Positions 55,701 through 62,577 of a stretch of 64,000 nt of DNA are shown here, one piece after another. This stretch comes from Aspidapion aeneum (taxonomy: Eukaryota > Arthropoda > Insecta > Coleoptera > Brentidae). Position numbers and translations under genes: made by a program. Within the stretch, counting starts at the first letter, position 1. Every line of letters starts with the position of its first letter. Location: NCBI GenBank assembly GCA_963576565.1, contig OY755046.1, positions 73,831,719-73,895,718 on the forward strand. Reading direction: 5' to 3'. The notes beneath the pieces were generated by a model, which was given only the letters and a program-made list of their open reading frames with translations, was not told the origin of the DNA and did no database searches.

Positions 55701-56119
55701 CATAAAGACAATGGAAGTCCGAAATGTTGTGTCTATTCTATTCTATTTTTAATTTATTGCCAACAAAACTCGTGCAAAATCTCAAAGACGTCTATAAAAT
55801 ACCCTACCAAACCTGCACGCCCATGAATTTGACGTCACTTTACATTTTTATATGTTGCTTAGCCAATTTATGTTTATTTTTAGGTGGGATAATTCCTGAA
55901 CTAGACATATATGCCATCCCAACTTGTGAGACTGCTCCGGTCAAGGAAATCTACTTTGTAGCCATAATAGATGTCTTGACTCACTATGGGGTCAAAAAAC
56001 AAGCCGCAAAGGCGGCCAAAACTGTCAAATATGGATCGAATGTCGACGGTATATCAACCTGCGATCCTGAACAGTATGCCAGGAGGTTTATAGATTTTGT
56101 GTCTAAAGCGATCGAGTAG
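37746..56119 (+). CDS. PIP4K: Phosphatidylinositol 5-phosphate 4-kinase, 417 aa
   Basis: Five exons, 37746-37871, 38853-39061, 45690-46182, 47956-48145 and 55884-56119, sum to 1254 nt including the stop. The protein matches the type II PIP kinases: [17 protein letters not shown] at the start, [17 protein letters not shown] around 75, ATP-binding Lys139 in FIIK, DLKGST at 205-210, and [10 protein letters not shown] at 266-275. An acidic, Pro/Ser insert of about 60 residues follows (exon 4, with the conserved NTPPDSPN), then IID with Asp369 in the metal-binding site. The enzyme makes PI(4,5)P2 from PI5P, in the cytosol and on endomembranes. Human PIP4K2A is about 406 residues and Drosophila PIP4K about 404, so this is full length. 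Introns total more than 17 kb and are mostly repeats; exon 3, which encodes the core of the kinase, lies between two direct copies of a 1.2 kb transposon. Confidence 0.96.
37918..38796. mobile_element. Foldback element around a second element
   Basis: The outer inverted ends TAGCCTCATAAATTACATTA and its complement AATGTAATTTATGAGGCTGA bracket 879 bp. Arms of about 75 bp also share CCTAAGCCAAATTAGACTAA. Its centre is occupied by the TTCATACTCGTC element (37994-38585). Located in PIP4K intron 1. Confidence 0.7.
37994..38585. mobile_element. MITE-like element with TTCATACTCGTC ends, copy 2
   Basis: About 95% like 27994-28573 by eye, same orientation, sharing the duplicated left end and the CATCAGCTGATGTCTGTCAC core. 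It is inserted in the middle of the older foldback 37918-38796. Confidence 0.75.
39261..40536. mobile_element. Long palindromic CAGGGTG-ended element
   Basis: CAGGGTGTCCCAAATTGGGC and its complement end the 1276-bp element, with TA on both sides. The arms match inverted for about 480 bp each (39261-39740 and 40055-40536) with few differences. The remaining 300-bp centre is unique. No ORF. It lies in PIP4K intron 2. Confidence 0.8.
40537..41270. other. AT-rich PIP4K intron sequence
   Basis: Nothing recognisable. An ORF of 101 codons from 40450 crosses the end of the palindromic element and has no protein signature. Confidence 0.4.
41271..42785. mobile_element. AGCTCACAC foldback: two element copies head to head
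   Basis: The ends AAATACTCTGCCAATCTATG and CAGAGTATTT enclose two inverted arms, about 41271-41975 and 42037-42785, each equal to the single copies at 25500 and 54147. Both arms contain the hairpin AGCTCACAC...GTGTGAGCT at both ends, a GTCTG microsatellite, the block AACTCAAAAACCGCTTGGCC and the ATCAAACGAAAGGTAATTGAG repeats. TTAA occurs immediately outside both ends. PIP4K intron 2. Confidence 0.8.
42779..42936 (+). pseudogene. LINE reverse-transcriptase C-terminal scrap
   Basis: The plus strand reads [19 protein letters not shown], followed by KKTIFNI. This is the YFNKLP...FK pattern typical at the C-terminus of many non-LTR retrotransposon polymerases. It runs 50 codons to a stop, with nothing upstream because the foldback element ends here. 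Confidence 0.6.
42937..43684. other. AT-rich PIP4K intron sequence
   Basis: Possibly LINE 3' untranslated sequence just after the ORF scrap. No borders could be fixed. Confidence 0.35.
43685..44001 (+). mobile_element. Tigger/pogo fragment, copy 2
   Basis: Close match, without the terminal inverted repeats, to the left half of the element at 56452-57094: TTTAGGCGGACAAATTTGTT, ACCGGACACTCTAATAACCG and ATTCGGCGGGACTGCTGTG. It ends before the DNA-binding ORF. Confidence 0.75.
44149..45353 (+). mobile_element. 1.2 kb CCCAAC...GTTGGG element, copy X
   Basis: It starts CCCAACTAACATTTATAGTA and ends TTGTTTGTTGGG, with AG on both sides (44147-44148, 45354-45355). It is nearly identical to 46652-47853 in the same orientation, and inverted relative to 3203-4402. 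It lies in PIP4K intron 2. Confidence 0.85.
46243..46651. other. Possible hAT end and AT-rich intron
   Basis: CAGTGGCGGCTGCTGACG at 46249, followed by a nine-G run, looks like a hAT-type terminus similar to 29060. No matching right end was found before the transposon at 46652. Confidence 0.35.
46652..47853 (+). mobile_element. 1.2 kb CCCAAC...GTTGGG element, copy Y
   Basis: Same ends as copy X, with AT on both sides (46650-46651, 47854-47855). It differs from X at only a small number of sites visible by eye, for example a small replacement near 47291. PIP4K intron 3. Confidence 0.85.
48338..48876 (+). mobile_element. hAT-type element with exact 8-bp duplication
   Basis: It starts CTGTGGCGCACCCAGAAATA and ends GGGTGCGCTCAT. 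GAATATTC is present exactly on both sides (48330-48337 and 48877-48884). A long G-run follows the left end. The element is interrupted by a CAGGGTG-ended element at 48409-48818. It is in PIP4K intron 4 and is the best-preserved boundary of the family. Confidence 0.85.
48409..48818. mobile_element. CAGGGTG-ended element inside the hAT-type element
   Basis: TA-CAGGGTGTAACAGAG on the left and AGTAACCCCTG-TA on the right. The 410-bp body is non-coding, with AATATGGCGGTC and AAGATGGCGGCG phrases. Confidence 0.65.
49015..49276. mobile_element. MITE of the TAGGGAC family, copy 4
   Basis: The ends TAGGGACTTATGGAAATAGA and TATTCCAATAAGTATCTA are inverted. Its body follows that of copy 1 at 9982 almost throughout, including GAAAGCAGCTGCTTTTTATA. 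Confidence 0.7.
49594..53005. repeat. 427-bp satellite array, eight units
   Basis: GTGACAAAAACTATGAAACG recurs at 49594, 50018, 50442, 50873, 51300, 51730, 52156 and 52580 (steps of 424-431). Each unit contains TTGGGTTATCAAGTTTTTTT, CATGAAACTATTGGTATAAA, AATTTCGTGCACCTTCTCTG and CGTGCAGGTTAGGTAGGC. The units are highly alike. An inverted, partial unit lies at 55740-55860, on the far side of the foldback. Confidence 0.95.
53464..55316. mobile_element. CAGGGTG-ended palindromic element, interrupted
   Basis: CAGGGTGTTCGGCACATGAA is repeated inverted at the right end, with TA on both sides. The arms (53464-54145 and 54894-55316) are inverted copies for more than 400 bp. It is split by the AGCTCACAC element. 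Confidence 0.8.
54147..54893 (+). mobile_element. AGCTCACAC element, single copy
   Basis: It starts with the hairpin AGCTCACACATATACTATAC and ends CTAGTGTGAGCTTAGGGGCC and AGAGTATTTT. Same internal blocks as 25500 and each arm of 41271. It is inserted in the palindrome 53464-55316. Confidence 0.8.
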
Positions 56120-56451
56120 AATTTTTTGGATTCTTTAAATACCGTAAACGATGCCCAATCAATAAGTCATATCGGTGATGTTATTTTATAAGAAAGTGAT
56201 GGAATTTTAAGCATTTTTAGACATTGCCTCAAACACAGGGCATACCTATAATTGATATTGTATTAAAGTGACACCGTCATCAAAACCTTGATGGGTGATA
56301 TCAACTATAGAACAAAAAAAATTTTTTTTTTTTTGTTTTGCTAAGAAATTTTTTTAACACACTTTATCGACAATTTCAGGGGGGCATTAATCTCAGGTGA
56401 TCCCCCCCAAGGTACAGCTTTGCTCATAAAATTAATCACAAAAAATATACA

Positions 56452-57094
56452 CAGTGAAACCTCTCCTTGCGGACACCTCTATTAAGCGGACACTCCCTTT
56501 AGGCGGACAAATTTGTTGGCACCAATCTTTTCCCTATTTCTTTACATGTAAAATTCACTCCTATAACCGGACACTCTAATAACCGGACGCAAACAATTTT
56601 TTTTTGGTTAAAAAATTCTAAAACCTCCCTTAAACGGACGCGAACCTCTGACAACGGGACGGAGCGCTGCACGACATGGGCATAAATATTTTGTAGTATG
56701 TTGGCAACAACGCACTCTGCAGCCGCGGAATTACCTCTTTCCGTTTTCTTACGGAGACTAAATACGTCTGTCGTATTTACAACCTATTTTATTCGGCGGG
56801 ACTGCTGTGTTTTATTTTTATTGTTTAGTTTAGTAGTAATAGATCTCTTTGAAATGGTGCCTAGTAAAAAACTTGTTAGTTTACGTGAAAAAATTAAAGT
56901 TGTCAACGTTTTGGAGAAGGAACATCGATCAGCACGAAAGATCGTTGAAAAATTTAATATCAGAAAAACTCAAGCACCGAAATTGTTAATAAATATATAT
57001 TAAAATTTCGCAGTTCTCTCTTATAAGCGGACACCTCCGATAAGCGGACAAAATCGACGAAACCGTGAGTGTCCGCTTATAGGAGGTTTCACTG
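56452..57094 (+). mobile_element. Tigger/pogo relic with CENP-B-like DNA-binding ORF
   Basis: The inverted ends CAGTGAAACCTCTCCTTGCG and AGGAGGTTTCACTG are next to (worn) TA. An ORF ending at 57003 has MVPSKKLVSLREKIKVVNVL, continuing LEKEHRSARKIVEKFNI. This matches the Pipsqueak-type helix-turn-helix at the N-terminus of pogo/Tigger transposases and CENP-B. The catalytic domain is absent, so the element is an internal-deletion derivative. Confidence 0.85.
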
Positions 57095-57490
57095 TATTCA
57101 ATTCGATACTACATTTTTTGGATGGTAATGCCTAAAAATATGTATGATTTTTTTTAGGTTTTAAGATTTTTTATTCTAGGACTGGTTAAAGGGGTTTTTA
57201 GGTAAAAATTTGAAAAGTTTTTAATATACCTAAGTCCAAAAAACTTTTGAAAAGTTAGGAATCTATACATACATACTATAAAAAACATAGCTTTTAAAAA
57301 AATCAATGTTGTCCCGAGCTATATTGTTTTTAGCACTGCACAAAAGAACTAGGGTTGCTTCCAGCGGCGGCGCGGCGAGGGGGGGTTTCAGTGGAAGCCC
57401 TGGCTGCCCCACTTTTTTCAAACCCCGTGTTATTCTTTTAAAACCCATAATATGTTTTTTTTGTTTAAAACTCGTAGACAATGATCGTGT

Positions 57491-57815
57491 AGAAACAAAA
57501 TTTCGGACTTCCATTGTCTTTATTTCTTTTAAACACGAATTTTCGGTTAGTATGTATCTCTAACCATTTTTACGTGTAAACTGTTTATACTGTATAAAAG
57601 TTACCTAGCTGGAAAATCAATTCTGTTTCCAAATATTTGTTTAATTACATATAATTACTTATTATTAACATCTTACGTGATTACGAAAAAGTAGAAGTGC
57701 AACATTGGCGCCCAACGTGGGGCTGTTTACACTTGAAAATGGTTAGAGATACATACTAACCGAAACGTCGTATTTGAAATAAATAAAAGACAATGGAAGT
57801 ACGAAATTTTGTTTC
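57491..57815. mobile_element. Foldback with LTR-retrotransposon piece at its centre
   Basis: The arms 57491-57582 and 57722-57815 are inverted copies (GAAACAAAATTTCGGACTTC; GGTTAGTATGTATCTCTAAC) and belong to the same family as the arms around 53020 and 55700. The 140-bp centre ends in TGCAACATTGGCGCCCAACG, continuing into GTGGGGC. This looks like an LTR end followed by a tRNA primer-binding site (57705-57722). A TATAAAAG box lies at 57593. Confidence 0.65.
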
Positions 57816-59160
57816 TCCATAATATATTCGTTTATAAAATGTGTTTTTAATTTAAAAGTTATATGACCCCCCTACTATTTAAGAACACACGCCACCGCTT
57901 ATTACTAGTATACCAGGTAACCCTATTAAGGCCATTGTGGGACTCTATGTGCATTTTGTGGCTTCCTTACTTTTCTCTTTTGTTTTCGTACTGAACTTAT
58001 TATTATTATTATTATTTTTATTATCATTTTTTTTTATAAGCAATATCTAGTCTTATTTAATTATGGAGTATTTCATGCTCAAAACATTGGTTTGTTTTTT
58101 GGGAAAATAATTAATTAAACAATATAAGTGATCCTCATCACTATGTAACTTGTATATAAATACCTTCTTAGCTTTTAGAAAAAATTAGTATATAATCAAC
58201 ATTTTTGTGATTCCCAATGAAGCTTTTAGTATTTTTTTTTTATTATTTTGTGTTTCATTTATTATTTTTGTTACTTGTTTGATTTTTTTTCTCAATACAA
58301 TCAATGATCTTAATCCCTTTTTTTTTGGTTTGTTTCTTTCCTGGCCCGCGCAGCAATGGCTAGAGAAGGTATTGTTTTGACGACAAAACAATTTTTTTTT
58401 AGGCCGAAAATGTGTTTATTAACATGTGTCAGTAACACTATAGCTCCTAAACCGCTGAACCGATTTTTATGAAATTTTCAGGTTAAATAGTGTACAATAT
58501 TGTAAAGAGCTGATTAAATTTTGGTCAAAATCCATTAATGTTAATGACAGTTTTTTGACAATTTAAAAATTGAAATTATGCTTCTTAATGGAGCAGAAAC
58601 TTTTTTTAAGGCTGAGAGTTCACCTGGAGTGTGCTGATGGGCTAGAAAGATATCAGACCCATCATGGATCCATTTATTTATTTTTTTAATTTTTAAGTAA
58701 GTGTTAAATAAATGGTGCAAACAAATTTATTAGATTTTAGAGGCTGACTTTCGCCGAGAATAGTATAACAAAATATATTTAAAAATCCTACTTACTCTCA
58801 CATAAAATAAAACCTTTACAAGTCTATGCATTTACAACTTACAAAAGAAATAATTGGTATTTGAAGAAGTTTTAATGTTAAATTTACAATTTTGAAAAAT
58901 TGAATGTTACAAAAAAGGCTGTAAATGCATGAACCTACCATTATATTCATTATTCACCAGTTTTCCATATTTCAATAAATAACTATATTATACCTACCAC
59001 AATTTTTATCATGTGAACAAAAAAAGGTTTGACAATAGCATTAACTGTGTCTTTACTCTTTATGTACTTAAAAATAGCTTAAAGCTGCTTTGAAAGCTAT
59101 GATTTTTTCAATGTTTATTAAAAAAAAACTTTTCCAAATAAACTCTTTCAGAAAAACACC
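57816..59160. other. Intergenic AT-rich stretch
   Basis: No gene seen. Near 58440, CTCCTAAACCGCTGAACCGA resembles the AACTCAAAAACCGCTTGGCC block of the AGCTCACAC elements, so a diverged relative may be present. Confidence 0.4.
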
Positions 59161-59164
59161 AAAG

Positions 59165-59170
59165 TTTATT
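59165..59170 (-). terminator. Polyadenylation signal of SPCS1
   Basis: AATAAA on the minus strand about 56 bp after the SPCS1 stop codon. Confidence 0.55.
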
Positions 59171-59225
59171 TTTCAATAAAAACAAAATTACATCTTATTA
59201 CCTAGTAGTATCCTGAAATAATCAA

Positions 59226-59693
59226 TTAGTTAGACTTTTTCTTGCCTTTTTTGGAGCCGCTACTATCTTTTCCACTGCCTTCTCCTTCTTTTTGTGCAGG
59301 CTGCCAATTCAGTGGTTTCTTTCTGTACATGGGCCAAGGTGGTAAGGTCAAGAGAGCTGCTAACACAAACCCAGCACCCAAAATGTAAACAGTTTGAGAG
59401 AACTGTTGGATAATGTAGCCCCATATGAGCCCCACCGCTCCAAATAGGCTGATTATGATTCGAGAGAGTCGTTCTGCTTTGGCCTGCCCATCATAATCCT
59501 AAAATTTAAAAAAATTTAGAATTAAGTCAAGTTATCAATGCTAAACGTACACACAAGTTCGGTTCCCCCACAAGTTCTATAAAACTACCTTTATAAATGA
59601 GAATATTATAATTTGTAAGAAAACCATATATTTATTGTAAATTTTCCTTACCATATGAGTGGGAATGTTAAAAGTAATAAATCCCAAGTCCAT
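59226..59693 (-). CDS. SPCS1: Signal peptidase complex subunit 1 (12 kDa)
   Basis: Exons 59693-59652 and 59498-59226, joined in phase 0, give 104 residues. The sequence has THMDYDGQAKAERLSR, then two membrane segments (about 32-54, IIISLFGAVGLIWGYI; about 62-84, TVYILGAGFVLAALLTL), the family hallmark LPPWPMYRKKPLNWQP, and a Lys/Ser-rich cytosolic tail. SPCS1 is a non-catalytic subunit of the ER signal peptidase complex. It has both ends in the cytosol and helps the complex discriminate signal peptides from membrane segments. Human SPCS1 is 102 residues, so the gene is complete. It is divergent with TOMM7: the two start codons are 259 bp apart. Confidence 0.95.
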
Positions 59694-59952
59694 TTTTTAA
59701 ACTGAACTGCAAAATGTTTCCAAAAAATTATGTTTTTGCCGATTAGTAGACGTGTTTATTTTAATTGCAGTTTAGTGAAAGCCTAGTCTTATTTATCTAA
59801 TCTGTGGTGAAAGCGTAATCTAAGAAAAAAACCTCCTCTACCGAAAGCTGAACCCGTCGATAACCTCAGAAAATTTTTCTAACCCATCTTTTTCACATTT
59901 TTTTATCTATCAAAAATTTTCAGTGAATTTTGCTAAAAAAAAAATTAAAAAA
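59694..59952. promoter_or_regulatory. Shared divergent promoter of SPCS1 and TOMM7
   Basis: 259 bp separate the two start codons. No repeats interrupt it. No TATA box was identified; AT-rich sequence with ATCGATAACC-like phrases (59850-59870 holds CCGTCGATAACC). Confidence 0.55.
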
Positions 59953-60384
59953 ATGCCTTTATCCGAAGAAGTCAAGCAACGTTTGTCGATGGTTATCGAG
60001 TTGGGCAAGTCGGTATTTCATTATGGCTTCATTCCCACTGTCTTGTATTTAGGTATGTTTTTTTTTATATTATAGGTATTATTTTAAAAACTATACAAGC
60101 AAAGGATGTGAAATTTCGCACAGAGGTACGGCAGAAAGTATTTGTTTTATGGGCCAAATTTTGTAAAAATCTGTTAAGCAAAAAAAGTATTAAAAAAAAG
60201 TAGGGTTTAGATTTATGAGTTTAAAATGACAATTATTAATGTAAGCTCTCAAATTTCTTACAGGTTTTACAAAGGGAGCTGACCCAGGCATGCCAGAAAT
60301 TTCCTTAGCTAAGTAAGTTCTCATTTATTTTATTTTTTAAATTCCAAACTTTTATATTTATTTTTTTTCAGCATATTATGGTAA
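59953..60384 (+). CDS. TOMM7: Mitochondrial import receptor subunit TOM7
   Basis: Three exons, 59953-60052, 60264-60312 and a 13-nt last exon 60372-60384, encode 53 residues. MPLSEEVKQRLSMVIELGKS is followed by VFHYGFIPTVLYLGFTKGAD, then PGMPEISLANILW. These match TOM7: an N-terminal cytosolic helix, a single membrane helix around the invariant GFIP, and the GADPGMPE tail. TOM7 stabilises and tunes the TOM complex of the outer mitochondrial membrane. Without the last intron the frame would end LAK-stop after GTAAGT; splicing restores the conserved LW end, so I prefer the three-exon model. An AATAAA lies at 60540. Confidence 0.93.
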
Positions 60385-60686
60385 CCATTTACATCCCCAA
60401 AAATTTGGCCTGTCCTAACCAACTATTATTCCTGTTAGACTAGTTTTTAAAATATTTTTATTGCATTATCTCAGGTTTAAGTTAAAATTTAAAAAAAAAA
60501 TGGATTTTTTTTATTTGATTTATCTATAAATGACAACTAAATAAATACAGATTTAATAACATCATTGTTTTAAATAATAATACTTAAATAATAATAAGTT
60601 AATATTAATCCTGAAGGATGTTTGACTAGATATGTAATAGAAATAAATCTAAATATTAAATCTTATGGAATGTAGCATGTAATATT

Positions 60687-61030
60687 CTATGTTTGAAGAA
60701 TTGAGTTTGGCTCGGTTTGTAGCCTTTGATATGAATAAGCTGAGGCTTGGTGTCTTAACTTAAATCTCCTCATATAAAGACAGGCAGTAACCATGATTGT
60801 CCCTACTATCAATACACTGATAGCCCTAAAAAAACAAATAATATAAATAAATTACATTATACAAAAATTCACATAAAAAAATATTGAATTTAAATCAAGT
60901 TTTTAATTTAACTCAAAACAATCTTACCAATAATACCAAATATCTAGTCCCTTCTTGCAGCATTGATTCTGTCCGCAACATTCCTCATCTTCATTACACA
61001 ACCCAAACTCGCAATATGCTGAGACATTTG
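60687..61030 (-). CDS. Small cysteine-rich single-pass membrane protein (partial)
   Basis: Two minus-strand exons, 61030-60928 and 60825-60687, join in phase 2. They encode a short extracellular Cys cluster (NVSAYCEFGLCNEDEECCGQ, then NQCCKKG), an aromatic WYYW entry, one membrane helix (AISVLIVGTIMVTACLYM), a basic RRFKLRH stop-transfer and a short cytosolic tail with two Tyr (AYSYQRL). The arrangement resembles the WBP1/VOPP1 or Shisa-type small membrane proteins, but I cannot assign it. The 61030 acceptor implies an upstream exon ending in phase 1, probably carrying the signal peptide, that I could not locate between 61600 and 62500. It is convergent with TOMM7. Confidence 0.72.
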
Positions 61031-61149
61031 CTGAAACCTACAAATTTATAGATTTTTTTTTTTAAGATTTAAGATTGTTTATTATTATAAATTTATACAA
61101 AATTGACAAAATTTGTTTACTAATTTTAAAAAATAGATTTATATTTTAT

Positions 61150-61577
61150 CAAGGGGTGAACAGCTCTCACAATCGGTGTACACATTTCTCACAATCTTTA
61201 CACAATCCCTCCCAATCACTCACAATCTTACCAGAATCCCTCACAATCTTACCACAATCCCTCACAATCTTTGCACAATCCATCCCAATCACTCACAATC
61301 TTTCACAATCCTTCATCCCACAATCTTTACAGTCTGTCCCAATGACTCACAATCTTACCACAACCCCTCACAATCTTTCACAATTGTACCACAGTCCGTA
61401 ACAATCCCTCGCAAAGGAAACTATAGACATGATGACCTTTTTTGTTTTTTTTTTTTGCCACACTACACCGCTGCACAGTCCTCCACACAATCCCTCACAA
61501 TCTTTCCACAATCTTAGCAAAAGATTGTGGATTTTCACAATCTGTGTACACATTTTTGGTTAGCTGTTCACCCCTCT
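61150..61577. mobile_element. MITE with AGGGGTGAACAGCT ends and TCACAATC repeats
   Basis: The second copy of the family seen at 35808: ends CAAGGGGTGAACAGCTCTCA and TTAGCTGTTCACCCCTCT, flanks TATTTTAT and CATTTTAT (seven of eight bases). The inside is a minisatellite of CTCACAATCTTACCACAATC-type units, which gives rise to spurious long ORFs. Confidence 0.8.
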
Positions 61578-62577
61578 CATTTTATATTCAATGCAGCAAA
61601 TTAAATTTGCATTTGTGTTAAGCTGCATTATTATTGATCTATATAGAAATGTTTTTACAAAAATATATTAGGTATTATTATTTTTGTTCAGTATTTTCTT
61701 AAAAAATTAATCTTAAAACTAGTAAAAAAAAACAAAAGAAAGATAATTAATAATATTAATCAACCCATTATGACCTATAGGTTAAGTGGTCTTATAGATT
61801 TAAAATCTAAAATTATAAAAAAATATATTAATTTATTAATTAACTACATTCCATGAAATGTTTTACAGCATAAAATAAAGGTCGTTTTATACACTAATGT
61901 ATGTAATTAAGTTTATTTACATTGTATAAAGTAGGTACTTACATAATGTACAAAGTTTAAAACTATTAACGAAATACAGCCCTTCTTCTGAGTCATTTAA
62001 AGCCCGATTTGCTGTAAAATGAACCGACTCTTTTATGTAAAATTAATTGAAAATATAAACGAGTCATTAACCTCGAAATCAGCTGTTTTTCTTTATTTTG
62101 GTCACGTGAGTTGCGCGTTCTGCTTTCAACGGAGGAATCGGTGACCTTCATATTTTGGCTTCGCTTTCTTTAAATAAAAAAAGGCGATGTAAACAAATCG
62201 TGTTTTTGTTTTGTATTAACATATATTGGTTTTTGTGTAAAAATGTGTGAAAAATACCCCGTAAATTAAAGAAGTAAGTTTGTTTAAATAAATATTTATA
62301 TAAATTGATAATTACAACAAATATTCTTTTAATATTTTAAAATGGGGTCACAAAACTATTAATAACACAATCAATAAAATTTAGGTTGGGCTACACATTA
62401 TAGCATAAAAAGTGTATTTGTTATAATTCCCAGCAACTATTAATATTATTTTAAACCATACAAATACGAATTTTCATCAAAATTAGTTTAAAAATTTATA
62501 AATTACAAGAATTTTACATTTTGTTTTACAATAAATTTTTTTCAAAGGATATCTGTACATTCCATTGCAACCCAGCC
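61578..62577. other. Upstream region of HPS3 and the cysteine-rich gene
   Basis: AT-rich overall. A slightly GC-richer patch at 62095-62160 (GGTCACGTGAGTTGCGCG), containing the E-box-like CACGTG, is the best candidate for promoter sequence between the divergent genes. Confidence 0.4.

Larger units (their letters stand above)
52990..55860. mobile_element. Large foldback joining the 427-bp satellite to an inverted unit
   Basis: The left arm (about 52990-53460) and right arm (about 55320-55750) are inverted copies: the sequence around CGGTTAGTATGTATCTATAA, the hairpin CAAGTGTTTTTACACTTG and ATTTCTGAGATTTGGTGAAT. The right arm continues into an inverted part of a satellite unit. Between the arms lie the CAGGGTGTTCGG element (53464-55316) and another nested copy. 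PIP4K exon 5 starts 24 bp beyond the right border. Confidence 0.7.

Noticed and set aside
61075..61517. ORFs with HNLSQS repeats
   Set aside because: Translation of the TCACAATC minisatellite within a MITE.
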